The notes: a model not told the origin generated them from the letters alone. Counted from the stretch's first letter, positions 21,647 through 34,931 are shown. The stretch is 64,000 nt of DNA from Rhabditophanes sp. KR3021 (GCA_963281155.1 CAUJLY010000004.1:2976001-3040000), one strand, 5' to 3'. Numbers and translations are program-made.

Positions 21647-22377
21647 ACTATAACCAGGATTCGGGTGATCGGTCACCTATAAAGCAAAAAGAGTCTGTCA
21701 AGAGGCAAAAATTTGTAAGTAAGTAAATAGAATTGTTAAAATTGCTGAATTTGAGATAGAGTTAGAAACCGTATATTGCTTTTATGGCACCTAGAGGTGA
21801 GTAGGTGTGGTTAAATATTATTATATATCCAAGAACGCCTCTAGATACCAATTTTTTGTGGTAATTTATTGGGGATAACATCATCAGTCAAAAGAAGATA
21901 AGCCCTTTAAGTATAGCTTGATGCAAATGTCAGAAAGACAAAAGGGTAAACTGTTTGAGTGATGTTAATAAAGTCATAGAAACCTGCTTCAATAAAATGA
22001 TGCCATTTTATTTATTTGAACATGGCACAGTTGTTAATGGTAAACTAGTAAATTCGAATATTTTAGGCATTGTTGTAACAGTAATTGTATATTGTTTACT
22101 AGGTGTTAAAGTTTTTACATCATTTTACCTGGAAAGTTGATATAATGAATGACGCGCAACAAGGGAATAGTATAATTCGGCATTTTCTAAATTGTAGGCA
22201 CTTCTTGGCTCATCGTTTCAATTTATTACCTTCAACCAACAACCATTTATTAATATTTATCAAAAAGACAATTTATTGTAAAGGAATAGCAATTTATTAT
22301 GAAAGAACAGCAATTTATTAGTAAAAACAAAGGAATTAAATTAAATATCACCATCACAAATCATGTGATGATGGTTA
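21647..22377. other. Intergenic with tandem repeat
   Basis: Promoter side of the GARGF-amide precursor and 3' side of the next minus-strand gene. It contains the 21-nt tandem repeat at 22269-22331. No gene is supported; the open frames in it lack ATG starts, domains or splice partners. Confidence 0.5.
22269..22331. repeat. 21-nt tandem repeat, about three units
   Basis: Units begin at 22269, 22290 and 22311, each starting CAATTTATTA or CAATTTATTG and followed by an A-rich half. A short imperfect inverted repeat (CCATCAC…GTGATGATGG) follows at about 22354-22377, just beyond the 3' end of the minus-strand precursor gene. Confidence 0.7.
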
Positions 22378-23217
22378 TTATGTCCTATATTTGGGCATAT
22401 TGGCATTCACTGAGACGTAGTTATTATCGAAGTTGTCAAATCGAGCCTTCATGAATACAGGTTCCGCCATTCCAGGCATTCCAAACAGTACTCCTAGTCC
22501 ACGTCTTTGCTCATTTGCATACCCACTCCTTCCAATAGAATCTCCCATCTTGAGGATCTTTTCATGAATCGGAGCTTCGTTCTCGTCGATAGCTGCATTT
22601 TTAATTAAATAATATTCTTCGAAGGCAGCATTGCAATCAGCAGTAATACCACTTCTGCACAACCTCCTTGCTCTGTCCAAAGACGATTTGACTTTATCTT
22701 CCGCACTGAAGGCCCCTTCCATTGAGTTCTCTCTTTCATTCTCACGAAATAATTGAATATTTACTGGCTCCAAGCCAAAGGGCATGGGTAAATAGAATCC
22801 ATTTATCTAAACGAGGAAATGTACATGTGATAAGGAAGAGGGAATAAATGAAGCGAATTCCTATCTGCATAAAGTACGACTTACATTATTATTCTTGCTG
22901 CCAACTCTCCCAGAGATATCTATGGGATTGTCAAGGTCTGGTAATTTAAAGTTGGAATCAAAACTCCTTTCATTGTCAGTATATGAAAATATTCCCTTGG
23001 GTAGAGTGATTGGTTGGGGAAGACTTTTGTCATCCACAATAATAGTTGGGTTTTTAAAGTCTTCTGTCTTTCGAGCTCTTCCAAATTGAAATAACGAATT
23101 TTTGCCCAACGAGGACATTACCGGCTCAGCTTCATACCCAACAAATGATGCAGGAAAGGTATGGATATGGGTAGGAAATATTATCGAAAGAATAAAGATA
23201 TAATAATTAGAGATCAT
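22378..23217 (-). CDS. Unknown secreted precursor with several basic cleavage sites
   Basis: Two exons, 23217-22885 and 22806-22378 (donor AAT|GTAAGT, acceptor GTTTAG|ATA), encode 253 aa. The N-terminus (MISNYYIFILSIIFPTHIHT) is a signal peptide. Basic sites flank short segments: GKNSLFQFGRAR, where FQFG-R could give an amidated FQF end, and RARRLCR. One cysteine pair (RLCRSGITADCNAAFEEYY) and a C-terminal RSGYANEQRRGLGVLFG segment follow. It lies next to, and on the same strand as, the putative GARGF-amide precursor. The whole suggests a processed secretory precursor, but I recognise no family; an extracellular structural protein is possible. Confidence 0.65.
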
Positions 23218-23830
23218 GATGATTAAAATTGATAATACCTTACAAAACCGTCTTTATATTAAGTCATTTGACTATTACATAATTAATGGAGCCATTAATT
23301 ACCTTTAGTGGAACAGGTAACAATTAGGTTAATTGATACCTATTTTTAATATTTACATGGTTTTCCCTTTTAATCACAATTATTCTGAATATTGCCGACT
23401 TCTTCTTGTAACAAATACAACTTCAAGTTAGAACCTTCCGGTTATGTAATAATAGAAACTTTTGTTGGAAAGTTTGTCTGCGAACGTCGTAAATCAAATT
23501 GTATACAACAATATAGGATTAATTTACAAACTATACATCTTTTATATCCAAACATGTAAGTACGCACTGTCTTAATGATCAGTTTCAAATAAAGTGTGAT
23601 GTTTGTTTTCATACTCATCTTTTCTCTTCATTCAATTTCCCTTTTGTTAATAGGAACTGTTTAAATCAAGTATTTTAGGTGCAAATGTTCATTTACTGCC
23701 ATATATTTTTAAATCTGCATTTCAAAAATAACATCTCACCAAGAAAACAGAGTAAGCGTGATTCCAATGTTTGTTGTGTTGGCAATATTTTAGAAAGCTT
23801 AAGTTTGTGAATACATTAGAATTACCGAAA
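23218..23830. other. Divergent promoter region
   Basis: Between the minus-strand secretory precursor and SRP72. AT-rich; no gene, repeat or clear promoter motif recognised. Confidence 0.5.
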
Positions 23831-25623
23831 ATGGTCAAGAAAAATCCCCCCTTGATGCCAGTCACAGCAGAGTAAGTTTTATCCTTTTTATTTCACAATT
23901 TCATTCAAATTACTTTAGAATGCAAACGTTTGAAGATGCATATGTTGCTCTTAGACGTTTTAAATATGACGAATGCGAAGCTTTGTTGCAAAAACTAGAT
24001 CAAAATGATGTGATGGTGTTAGAATTGAAGGCTCAATTATACTATCGCGTTGAAAGATATGAAGAAGCTGCCAAGCTTTATGAACACGTCTTAAGAAACT
24101 TTTCCGGAGACAGTGATACTGACAGATATACAAACTATGCTGCTTGTTTGACTATGTGGCGCAATCAAAGCGCAGATGCAAAATACAAAAATCCTGCTTC
24201 TGAGACATATGAGCAAGTCTTTAATTATTCCTGTTTTTTGATTGAAGATGGAAAGTACGTTGAAGCACTGAAACAATTGGAAAAGGCCAAGGAAATGTGC
24301 ATCCAATTCTTACGTAGTGAAGAGTATACTGAACAAGAAATCGAAGAAGAATTAGCCATCATCCGTGTCCAAATTGCTTATGCCTACCAAAAGCTAAACA
24401 AGACCGAGGAAGCTAAGAAGGTCTACGATGCCATCAATCATGATATGGTAACTGAATCAACAACTCTCATTGTACTTTTGAACAACTTGCCAACTGTTCA
24501 GGAATGCTTTTCCTTGAATGATGCTCGAAAGAAGCTAAAGTCAGCTACAAAAGGCGATGTTTACAAACTTAATAATAGCCAGAAGGCTGTATTAGCTTTC
24601 AATCAGGCTGTTATTGCTTACTTTTCAAAGTCAACCGAGCAAGTCAAGAAATTCCTGAATCAATACAAGGAATTAGCCGGAGAAGGGGATGCTTTCAAGA
24701 GATTCGCATTTGCCGAAGCTCTCAGAACTAAAGATCAGTCTGCCATCACTTACTCTGCTTCCTCCATATGTGATGATGAAACCCGATTCTGGTTTACAAT
24801 TAGTGGACTCTTGAGGCTAGGGGATGTAGAAGGCGCTGCAAACTATGCTAAAGAAAAAGTTCCGGGTAAAATCAAGAATACCCTATCATTTTCGGGGTTA
24901 CTAGCTAGTTTTGAAATATTTATCAACTCCGACCATCCTGAAAAGACATTAGTTGAGTGTGCCGTTTCTTTAGAAAAGACCAATAAAGATGTTGCTTGCA
25001 AAGCTTATGCCGCAGCTGTTAGCATTGCCGACAAATATGCTAAAGATGGATGCAAATTTGTTCCTGTCCACGAAAACTTGTTATCCTCAAATGACAAAGG
25101 TACAGTTTGCAGACTTATCAAGTCTCATTATCAAGAAAATGCCAAATTAGTTGAAAAACTCAGTAAAGCTTACCTCTCGAATGTTGATTCCCCAAGCACT
25201 AGTGCCATTGATGTTGATAAAATCGAAAAGGATGACTCTGTTTTGTATACTCAGAGACCAAGACTTGTCAAGGAAGATGTATCTTCTTCCAAAGGTAAGG
25301 AATCGACCGTTTTGACCGGAAAACTCAAGAAGAGAGTTGTTCGTAAGAGAAAGCAAATCTTGCCTAAGAATTTCGACCCAAAGAAGGTACCCGATCCAGA
25401 AAGATGGATTCCAAAGATGGAGCGTACAAACAGGAAACAATTGAGCAAGAAGCTTCGTGAGAAAAATATTGGAAAAGGAAGTCAAGGACTTACTGGATCA
25501 GAAGATATGGATTATTCCAATAAACCAGCAAATTTGGCAGCTTCAGTCAACTCGCCAAAAGATGGACCACGTCAACAGGTTCGCAACAATGCTGGAGGGA
25601 AAAAGAAGAAAAAGGGAAAATAA
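23831..25623 (+). CDS. srp-72: Signal recognition particle subunit SRP72
   Basis: Two exons, 23831-23871 and 23919-25623, encode 581 aa (human SRP72 is ~670). SRP72 pairs with SRP68 on the SRP RNA and supports co-translational targeting to the ER. The N-terminal two thirds consist of TPR-like helical pairs (AYVALRRFKYDECEALLQ, YEEAAKLYEHVLR, KYVEALKQLEKA). The C-terminal region carries the SRP72 RNA-binding signature around residue 505 (KKVPDPERWIPKMERT) followed by a lysine-rich tail ending GGKKKKKGK. The first exon supplies only 13 residues plus part of the 14th. It is a single-copy housekeeping gene with no anomalies seen. Confidence 0.95.
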
Positions 25624-28112
25624 GGAATGGACACACATGTCTAAGACTTTTATCTTAAATATTGTTAAAATTCTGATAAATAAATCATATTTTTTATAAA
25701 TAAATTGTATTCTTTGATTCTACCAATTAAGAATGCCGCATTTTAAAAAGAGCAGTGTAAAGTTTCCTTTCAGAAAGTTATTTAATATTACATCGAAATA
25801 TTAACCTTTTATGATGATTTCATTTCCGGCCAATTATCTACTTTGCTACTTACCACAAAAACTTCTTCTCCTTTTTATAGTTTTAGGGAAACGTTGCTTA
25901 GGTTAGTCAATATTTTAAATATTAATTTATTTGTGGATGCAGCGTCATTTTGACGATACAGTATATCGACTCCAATTTTTCTTAACTTTCCCAAAAATAT
26001 GTATAATAATATTAAAATCCTATAATATTGTAATGATTCAAGAGTAAGCCATCCCCAAATTTACTTTATATTGTTCAATCCTTCTCGCAATAACAGCTAC
26101 AACAAATACTATTTTGTATTTAGAGATTTGGATCCCAAAAATATTATTATTTTAATATTAGACTATGCTAAACCGGACCATTTTAAGTCATGGCAGCAAC
26201 AATCTATAGATATTATTGCATATTTAAGTATTATATTTTTAATCCTAAATTGTCTAACAATCACATGAGAAGACCTATCAAACCATACGACCACATTATT
26301 CTAATTATGCCTATATAGAAAGTGGACATGCCGAGATTATTGAGTAACTAATTAATGCGTAGTAGGCAATGAAACATTTATAAGCATAATAGTTGCTCTG
26401 GAGAAGGTCACTATAACTTTCATTTGTAATAGTTACACATGCATAATACATTAAATCTCACATTAGTTCACATGCAATTGATATAATCCATTATTTAACT
26501 AAATTTATCGGATTTTTTTTATTAATTTTATATCTATAAATATTGGTTACTTAGATACATTTACATTATTTAGTTAGATACATTCATATTACTTTTATTT
26601 GCCTTGACAGTTCTCTCATTTTTTGTATTGTTGCCTGAGATTACATTCTAAATGCGGCTAAAAATGTCGAAATGGTTTATTTTTTCGTGTGATAAGAAAA
26701 ACGTGTATGCCTTTGAAATTGTATACATTGATAACTTGTGTAGCAAAAGTTTAATAGGTGGTAACTTAATTTCAATGGACTTCTTTAATCAAACCATTGT
26801 CGCATCACTTTTTTACTCTTAAACTTTACATTATATCATTTTTATTGAGAACATTTCTATTAAATCTCTTATTAAATTATTTGTATATAAAAGTTATTTG
26901 AGAACTATTTTTCCATAATCACACAATAAATATTTAAATCGTAATGTGTAATTTTTCACCTATCCATCTCATATTTTTCCCCAAGTTCAAATATTATTTA
27001 TGTAATGTTTAACTTGATACAAAAACATTTGCCAATTTAAATCCTATTCAATTAACTAGTATCTCGTGAATAGCACATACCTCGTAAACATTTTCGATAT
27101 GGTTTCCATTGATTAGCTTCTTAATTGTAAATATACAAAAAATAGGCTATTTTAACAAATAAATATTTATATCAACAATTTGGAGAAATTTTTAAATTTC
27201 CATCAACATCACTTTCTTCATTTTTCTCCATTTTTACGAAAATATGTTTGGGAATAACTTAATAGAGGATTTTAATTTTGATACGATGAATTATATAGGA
27301 ATTAAAATAAATGATAGGATTCTTCAAACGTAGTTGCATTTCCTTTATAAGAAGATAAAAAGTTGATACGCATCAAGAGTTAGTGTTAAAGGAAATAATA
27401 TTATTAACTACTTTTTAGATTCAATTCATTTATGTTATTAGTAGGAATATTACATTCATTATTTTATGCGCAAACATTACGTACAAATTGCATATAATAA
27501 AACTCATGTTATTATGGCAAATCTCAAGTTCAGGTATTATGTTTTTTTTGTTAATTTATCTCATATAAAAATACCATGTTTTGGTGGGCAAGTTGGGTAT
27601 CATTAAAACAACCAACTTTTTAACAAAATTCCCTTTTAGGCATCAACATCTTTTTACATACTTTTAGATACTTCTTTTTAAATAGATCCTATTTGCTTTC
27701 AATTAGGCGATGTTTTTTGTGGCAAATAGTAATGCGGACATTAACTGATTTACCCGTTATACTTAAGTTTATGTGTGAAACAAAGCAAATAGGACGTTTC
27801 ATGACTTCATAACTTTTACGCCATTTCACTTTTAAATTATAAGACCCTATATTCCCTGCAGATTAGTTTGGAATATGTTTAAGAAAATACTTTTACTAAT
27901 TAAAATGTACTAACAAAAATATAAACATTTCACCGTATGTCCGTTTAATATTTTTAAGTGTGTACTTTTATATAAGGCCATTACAAAGACATGATAAAGT
28001 TATAGAAACGATATAATCGCATCCTATTATTTAGAATCTACGAGAATCCATTACTTGACATAATTTATTAAAGAACGCCAGCTATATATCTGATAAATTG
28101 ATTTGATCAACT
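25624..28112. other. AT-rich intergenic region
   Basis: About 2.5 kb with no supported gene. A 65-codon open frame at about 26071 starts at a non-ATG codon and has no recognisable family. Confidence 0.5.
25679..25684 (+). terminator. Poly(A) signal of SRP72
   Basis: AATAAA 56 nt after the stop; a second AATAAA follows at about 25700. Confidence 0.55.
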
Positions 28113-29146
28113 ATGCCGCAGAGGCCAATACATCTTCTTTTTACACCAGCAAAGGATGTAAGTTTTTATATCATATTTTCTAAATAAATGCACTTCAGTT
28201 TAAAACGAACAATTCCTATTGGTACATATTAAAACAAACGCTCCAGTTCATCTTCTTTGCCATTTCAATATTTTTATGTGTACGATTTCTTTACATTGTT
28301 GTAAATGAAGATGCGATATACTCAAGGACATTTTTAAAGCTGGTGACGCAATCGAATAGAAATGTTCATACCTCAAAACAGGCATTGTCTTTGCCAAGAA
28401 GAGGAAATTTGTTTTGCTTTGTGATGACGTCTCGCAAACACCATAAAGACAGAGTTCTTGCAATTAATCAAACATTTCTGAGAAGATGTGAATATGGTAT
28501 TTTTTATACCGACACAGATGATTTAGAAGAAGATATCCCCTACTCGAGCATTTTCAAAAGTCACACAGAAGAAGGAAACGCAGATTTTTGGAAAAGCTTG
28601 GTAGCTTTAAAACATTCCTACGACAATATATCCTCGCAATATGACTGGTATAATTTTATAAATGAGGACAGTTTTGTTTTGGTAGAAAACTTAAAACATT
28701 TTTTAAAGGATTTCAATCCAAAGATACCTCATTTTTTCATGTTTACAGTAAAGCCTTTGATGAAATCCAGATACGGGTCAGCTAAACCGAATTTCGTGTT
28801 AAGTAACGAAGCGATGCGGCTGTTTTCAACTAAGTTGTTTGGTAACGACACGTTGTGCAGCTATAATCTTGATAGCAGCATAGGCATTGAAAATTGCTTT
28901 AAAAATGCAGGAGTCAAGACAAGGAATTATGGGAACTCAGAAAATCATCACGACTTAGGCTTATCTTTTGACGTACAGCAAAGCTTTAATGATAAACACA
29001 ATGGATTATTGCGTTCAGCCTTTATAAACCATTCCAAGCAAATTACCAACAGATTCAGTCAGCAGTTAATTTCACTCCATCACATCTCCGCAAGCCAAAT
29101 GCTAACAATTGAACTGTTGTTATATCATATTCAGGTGTCGCCATAA
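28113..29146 (+). CDS. C1GALT1/COSMC-family type II membrane protein lacking DxD
   Basis: Exons 28113-28157 and 28199-29146 encode 330 aa. A short cytoplasmic tail and one membrane span at about residues 27-46 (LQFIFFAISIFLCVRFLYIV) give a Golgi/ER type II topology. The luminal part follows the core-1 beta-1,3-galactosyltransferase pattern: NLFCFVMTS near the start, DWYNFINEDSFVLVENLKHF in the middle, NFVLSNEAMRLF, and a final LTIELLLYHIQ. In true C1GALT1 enzymes the middle block holds a DDD metal-binding motif; here it is NEDS at about 170-173, so galactosyl transfer is doubtful. The family also contains the enzyme's chaperone COSMC (C1GALT1C1), which lacks DxD. A COSMC-like or diverged enzyme role is inference. 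Confidence 0.8.
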
Positions 29147-29410
29147 ATGTTAACAAAGAAACTGTTAGTATATCAGATAAGGGGTGTCACAATCATAGTA
29201 AACAAATATCATCAGCCAGCAATTTCACTTGTACATTGTATTTATTTATAGTCTTATTATACATCATAAAGGATAACAAAATGTGCACTATTAAACTGAT
29301 GTTTTGACAAACAAAAAAGCATTTCTTTTTGAATTAAGGTTAATTTGAGTGTTTTTGCGGAATGCACTAATATAGAGAGTGTTATATTTTATTGAAAACA
29401 AAATTAAGAA

Positions 29411-32400
29411 TTACTTTAATACCGTTGACAAAAATATGCTTTGCAGAATTTTCGGCAATTCCTTACTATCTTTAGCTATAAAGCATTTGCCCGAGGGTAA
29501 AAGTGCTTGAAGTTTTTCAGCTTCATTGCCAAGACTCCCAATTAAAATCAGAAATGAACTAACATTTGCATCGTTGTTTAAGTGAGCCGCTACTTCCTCA
29601 GGTCTTATTCCATAACGTTGGAAGTTGGCATCACTCAACAAAATGACAAATTTCTCATCATAATCTCCTTCTTCTGCCAACTCATTGATGTGGAATTCGA
29701 GAGCTTCAACAGTGGTGTCGCCGGAATTGCAGAATTGGGTGTGTGCGAGCATTTTTTTAATTACTTTTAATTGATCATTTTCTTGTTTGTATTCATTTTT
29801 ATTCACCAATTTTTCCTTAAAGCCATCTCCAGAATGTCCGAACACGTCAAAAACAATCTTTTCTTGGTCGGCTAAAGAAGTCATCACCAATAAGGCTGTT
29901 TCCAGGGATCTTTGCAATCTTCCATCCATTCCATTGAATCTGTAAATAGACCCTAAATAATTGTAAATATAAAAATAAATTATTTGATACCTGACAAATC
30001 AAATATAACGCGTAATCTTTTTGGTTCTTCCAAAACAGTCCCAGGTTCTGCTTCTAAGCGTCTCTTATAAATATTCTTCTCACCGGTTATTGCTTCAACA
30101 AGTTTGGCATCATCAAAATCTCCCTGAATTTGGTTCTTAGTCCATGACATATCCTTTTGTTTGGCATCTAACTCCAGCAATATTTTTCTTAAACTACTTG
30201 CTTCATTTTCAATTCGACTTTTCAATGTGTTGTAGGCTGCAGCATCGTGTTCACTCATGTTGATTTCTTCTAGTTTTTTAGCATATTCACGTCTATTCAT
30301 TTCTCTAGCTTTTTTCCTAACCTCTTCTGGAACTTTGAGTTTGGCTTCTTCATTAAGTTGAGTGATGTTATGGCCTGCGTCTAATCTATAAGGACCCCCA
30401 ATTCCGCCGAGCCCAGCCGTACTATATCCTCCGGTACCACCATGCCATGTATTTCCACCGGTGTGTGGCGCATTGTTTGGATCAACTTTACCATGTCTAG
30501 GATCATCTCTAAGTTTGGACATATCATAATCATCTTTGTTAAAATGCAGTCTTTCTTCTTGGTCACTCTTTTCAAACAAATCAGACCATTTACTTAAAGA
30601 GTTTCCTAATGAGACCTCATTCAATTGTAATTTCCTAATATGTCCTGATATATCACAAACGAATATTCCATCTCCAGAAGCAGTCGGTGTAATAAAAGCA
30701 TTGGTAGCAGATAAATCAGTCTTCCAGTTATAATAATTTGTCAAATCATAGTGTTTTGGAATTGGAATACATTGGATGGTCCCACGATTAACATCAATAA
30801 CCTCTAATGCAGAATCATAATCTTCAGGCTTCGTTAATTCAGGGAAAAGGCTTTTTTGAGTATACCATAAAGGTTGAAGATTAACAATCAAATTGTTGTC
30901 TAAAACAACAGATGTTTTGCCCAAATCAACAAATGAATGCATATTTTGTGTGTGACGATAAGGTATTTTATCCTTAACCATTTGTTGGCCTTTTGGTCTT
31001 GGTATGGCTTTGATTTGGTTGTCAATTGATTTGATAGAATAAAAATTGTTGGAAGTCAGAAGTTTTTGGTCACTTAGACAATTTCCAGATAAAATTTGAG
31101 TATCGAAAAATTTGGACTTAATTTCCTTGAGTTGATAAGCTTCGTTTATTTTAGCTAATTTGTAGCATTTGTCTTTACTTTGAACTAACCAAGTGTTTTT
31201 TCCGAAATACGAAACATTTTGAACTGAAAAGTCTTCATTACCGAATGACAATACGTTTGTTTGTTCATTTTTCGTATCTAATATTTTAATTTCTTTTCCG
31301 TTTAATTCATAAAACAAGGGAAGGGCATTATCGCTCGCTGGTAAAAGTCTCCAATGTTTTTCAGCACTCTTTCCTTTAATCTTATTGAACAATTCGCCTG
31401 CAAAGGTATTTACTTGCAAGACCAAACTACGTATTTCTTGTGTTTTAACGTCAAAAGTTAAAACTTCATTACTAACTTCCTCATGTAATAATATTTTGTT
31501 ATCTTGGCCTGGATAAGGTGACAAAGTAATACGAATATTTGGTCCCTGATGCCTAAAATACTCACTTATACTAACAATGCCAGCTTTGGATGTCTCGGAA
31601 TCCTTCAGTAGATACAAAGCAGGAGGATTTACGGTAGCAACTGCGATGGTTTTGTATGCATTTTTTAGTTGGATTATAGAAGACACCATATTTCCTCTAT
31701 CCAGTGGAATTGTCCAACAATTTTCTTGCTCGGTAAAGCTTGACATTCTCGTGTTTGTCATTTCGATATCATGTTGCATCTCATCAACAACAGATTCTTT
31801 GGAGGCGTAAAGAAGTTTATTTACTTTTGAAGTCACAAAATTAGCCGGTAAGGTTTTATACTCCATATGACCATATGATTTAAATTCATTTAATGAATGC
31901 CTTTTGGCAAAAAAAAATTTTCTCGGAAAAGCAATGCCTATAAAAATAATTTTATTGGATATAAAAACATCATGAATATAAATTAACCTAGTGGAATGCC
32001 GTGTTTATGAAATGTTTCTTGAATGTGATGCATCGCGTCTTTCGAGAACACGTCAAAATCAAATACATTCTTAACGACAGAAGACAAGGCTTCATCTGGA
32101 TATAGTTGCAGATGTTTTATAATATGGACCAACTCTCTCAGTGAATAAGGGTAAGATATTTGCGAGTTGTCATACTTTTCTCTTAAATCGTCAAAACAGG
32201 CAACTAATTTGTGAATTGAAGCATCGGGAACATCGGGGCCGTACTGCTTTAGCATAGCAATTTGACTTTCGGGACTCGGGTTGACAACCAGATTGACTGC
32301 CAACAAATCACCTAGGAGTTTGAATAAATCGTGTCCTTGGAAGGGATAACCGATCTTGTTAGCCAGCATAATTATGCGAAAGTCCGGATGGGTTTCGATT

Positions 32401-34931
32401 TCGTTCTTGTCAGTAAAAGGGTATCCCTTAGGGATAATTTTACGTCCATCAGACAAATAAAGTACACCAGTATCCAGCAAAGATTTCAATACTAAAAGGA
32501 GTATAATTTAAAATTTGCAAATAATTATGGAGTTACCGGAAATTACATGCAAAGGAGCTTTGTCTGCTTCGTCAATACAAATAACAGCTCCCGTCTTAAT
32601 TGCTTGGACAAGTGGACTGTCGCTATATTTCAGTATGCCACCTTCGATTGTTGATTGGACCGTTAGACTTTGAATTGTAGAGTCTCGGTGAAGTTGAATA
32701 TAATGACGTGGTCGGTTTGTCAATTGCAAGAAACGGTCAACTGTCTTATTCTTCCCTACTCCTAAAAATGAATATTATTACGTTTTTCAAATAGAGTCAA
32801 TCTTGCCCTGTGCTCCTATCAACAAAATATGGTTGTTCAATTGGAAATCATGCATCATGTCATTAATAATCTTCAAGTGCTGTTGATTATCATAAAAAAC
32901 GATATCAGGCACCATAGTCAATTGCTCCTTACTCAATGCTTCAGAAACCGGGATTGCTAGAGAACCAGGTTGATTCAATTGGAGAGAATGGGGAGCCAAT
33001 CCGGAATTATCATAAACCAACTTTTTAGTCGTTTGCTGAAAGCCAACGGACTTGATCATTGAATTAAAAGCTGTCTTTGTGACGGGTGGCAAAAATTTAA
33101 ACAATGTCGCGCTGTGAATGGCATCAATTATACTTTCCTCCGGATACAATGTTTGTCTTTTCAAGATGTTAATTAATTTTCTCAGCGAAAGACTCTCCGC
33201 AACATTTTTTAAAGCCGGATCATTGGAATTATGCAGAGCATTGACAAGTTTAAATAATTTTTGAGAAATATTTTTGTTGCAGTCAGGAACTAGTCTTTCC
33301 ACTATATCACACTGTTCTTGTAAATGCGTAGGTGAGAGGCAATGGAACTTAAATAAGCTTAATATTTGCTCATTCAACCATTTCGGAGCTGTAGATGAAT
33401 CACCAACTGCTAAAAGCCTGAATTTTTTTGAAATTCGGTAAATTTTGTTTTCCATAAGGACTTGTTTCGATACACCGTTGTTTATTAGGTTTTCGAATGA
33501 TTCATGGGAGATAAGACGTTCTCCATTTGGTAAATTTAAAAATCTGTGATGAATCAGTGATGATAACATTTCTAAGCAACTTGAGTGGACTCTTTCTATT
33601 CCGTCCAAAATAAAGATATCGCCTTTCTTGCAAGCTTTAACTAATAGACTGTCTTCCCATGCTGTGTCACCATTTTCGAGAATTCTTCTCTCTTGGATCA
33701 AATCCCTTGAGTTGATATCTTGATAAAGCACTAAACTCGTAACCTCAGAATTCACTCTCTTTGCCAACTCCAGCAACAATGTTGTTTTGCCCGACCCCTT
33801 CTCTCCAAGTAAGCAAAAATCCAACTCTTGATATGTTTCTTTCATTCGAGCAAGTAAATTTTCATTTGAGATAGTTGAAATAAATGAGTCACTGCTTTTG
33901 TTCAATTCATTTAAAGGTTCTTCATCAAGTTTGGTTGATACACCAAAACTTTCTAAATAATCAGAATAAACTGTTTTCTGTTTGGTTTTTAAAATGACGG
34001 TTGAAGGGTAACAGGTTTCAAGAATTTGATACGCACTCAACTTTGGATTGTTATTCCATAATTGTGAAACTTTCAAAATGCTGTCAATTGGGAATAGTGG
34101 CAAGTCTATTATTTTTGATGGATCGTCTTTAGACATGTTCAGTGTGTAGGCAACAGACAATACTGCTTTCAATTTAGTTTCATCAATATTTTTGTAGGTT
34201 GTAGTGATGATGGAATTTAGTTTTTCATATGTCAACGAATCAACTGTCTTACATTGGAAACGTGATCTAAAAGGAACATCGAGTAGCTGACCTTTGAATT
34301 GCGGAACTGGCAATCCTAATGCAATTACAGAAAAGTCTGGATGTACTCGTTCAAGCTTCATCTCTTTCAATTCTTGCTCCGAATAATCTTTCCGTAATTT
34401 GTCATACTTAGATGCCGACATTAGAAATGTTCCGCATTCTAATTGCATTTCCCGGTTCTCAAGGAGGTTATTTAAAATAGGAAGGACATTTCTTTCCGCA
34501 TTTTCAATTCCTTCAAGCACAAGAATTCTGCCGTTGACAGCAGCCCGCACGGCACACAAATCTGAGTACTTAATACTGCCACCTTGTACTTCTCTTCTTT
34601 GCTTGATGTCGTTTTCAGTTGTATCTCTAGTAACAGCTAAGTATTCAAATTCGCGATTGCAAAGTTCCAAATATTGAAGGACAACACTAGATCTTAAAAA
34701 ACCTGGCTTTCCTAGGAGAAAGACGTCTTGCTTAAGATTATCTTTTTGAAAAAGCCATTTTAAGTGTGCATTCACTCCCAGTTTAGATCCATCTTTAGCA
34801 AAGCCATGTGGAACTAATTCGACACGTTTGGCATCCCTCACCTTTGCCTTTACATTTCCGATACTAACTGTACCCGATTTAAAGGCTCGATGCCCTAAGT
34901 TAGCATTAATCAATCTTAATAGGCCAGGCAT
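29411..34931 (-). CDS. vwa-8: VWA8: mitochondrial AAA+ ATPase with von Willebrand A domain
   Basis: Five minus-strand exons (34931-32807, 32761-32537, 32491-31988, 31937-29991, 29952-29411) sum to 5343 nt, 1780 aa, against ~1900 in human VWA8. It is a dynein/midasin-related ATPase of mitochondria with several AAA modules. Walker-A-type loops include GEKGSGKTTLLLELAKR (around 390) and GAQGVGKNKT across the first intron, with Walker B segments such as ICIDEADKAPLH. The C-terminal VWA domain carries the MIDAS motif DLSGS followed by YRFNGMDGRLQRS. The N-terminus is weakly basic, consistent with mitochondrial import. The first intron has a GC donor (CAGG|GCAAGA). MFF lies just upstream on the same strand. 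Confidence 0.95.
32762..32806 (-). other. GC-AG intron in VWA8
   Basis: The Walker A motif GAQG-VGKNKT is restored only if the intron starts GCAAGA after CAGG and ends TTTTTAG. Read-through gives a stop within about 20 nt. Length 45 nt. Confidence 0.85.

Noticed and set aside
26071..26268. 65-codon frame with a hydrophobic end
   Set aside because: Begins at a non-ATG codon, lies in AT-rich spacer and has no recognisable family or flanking exons.
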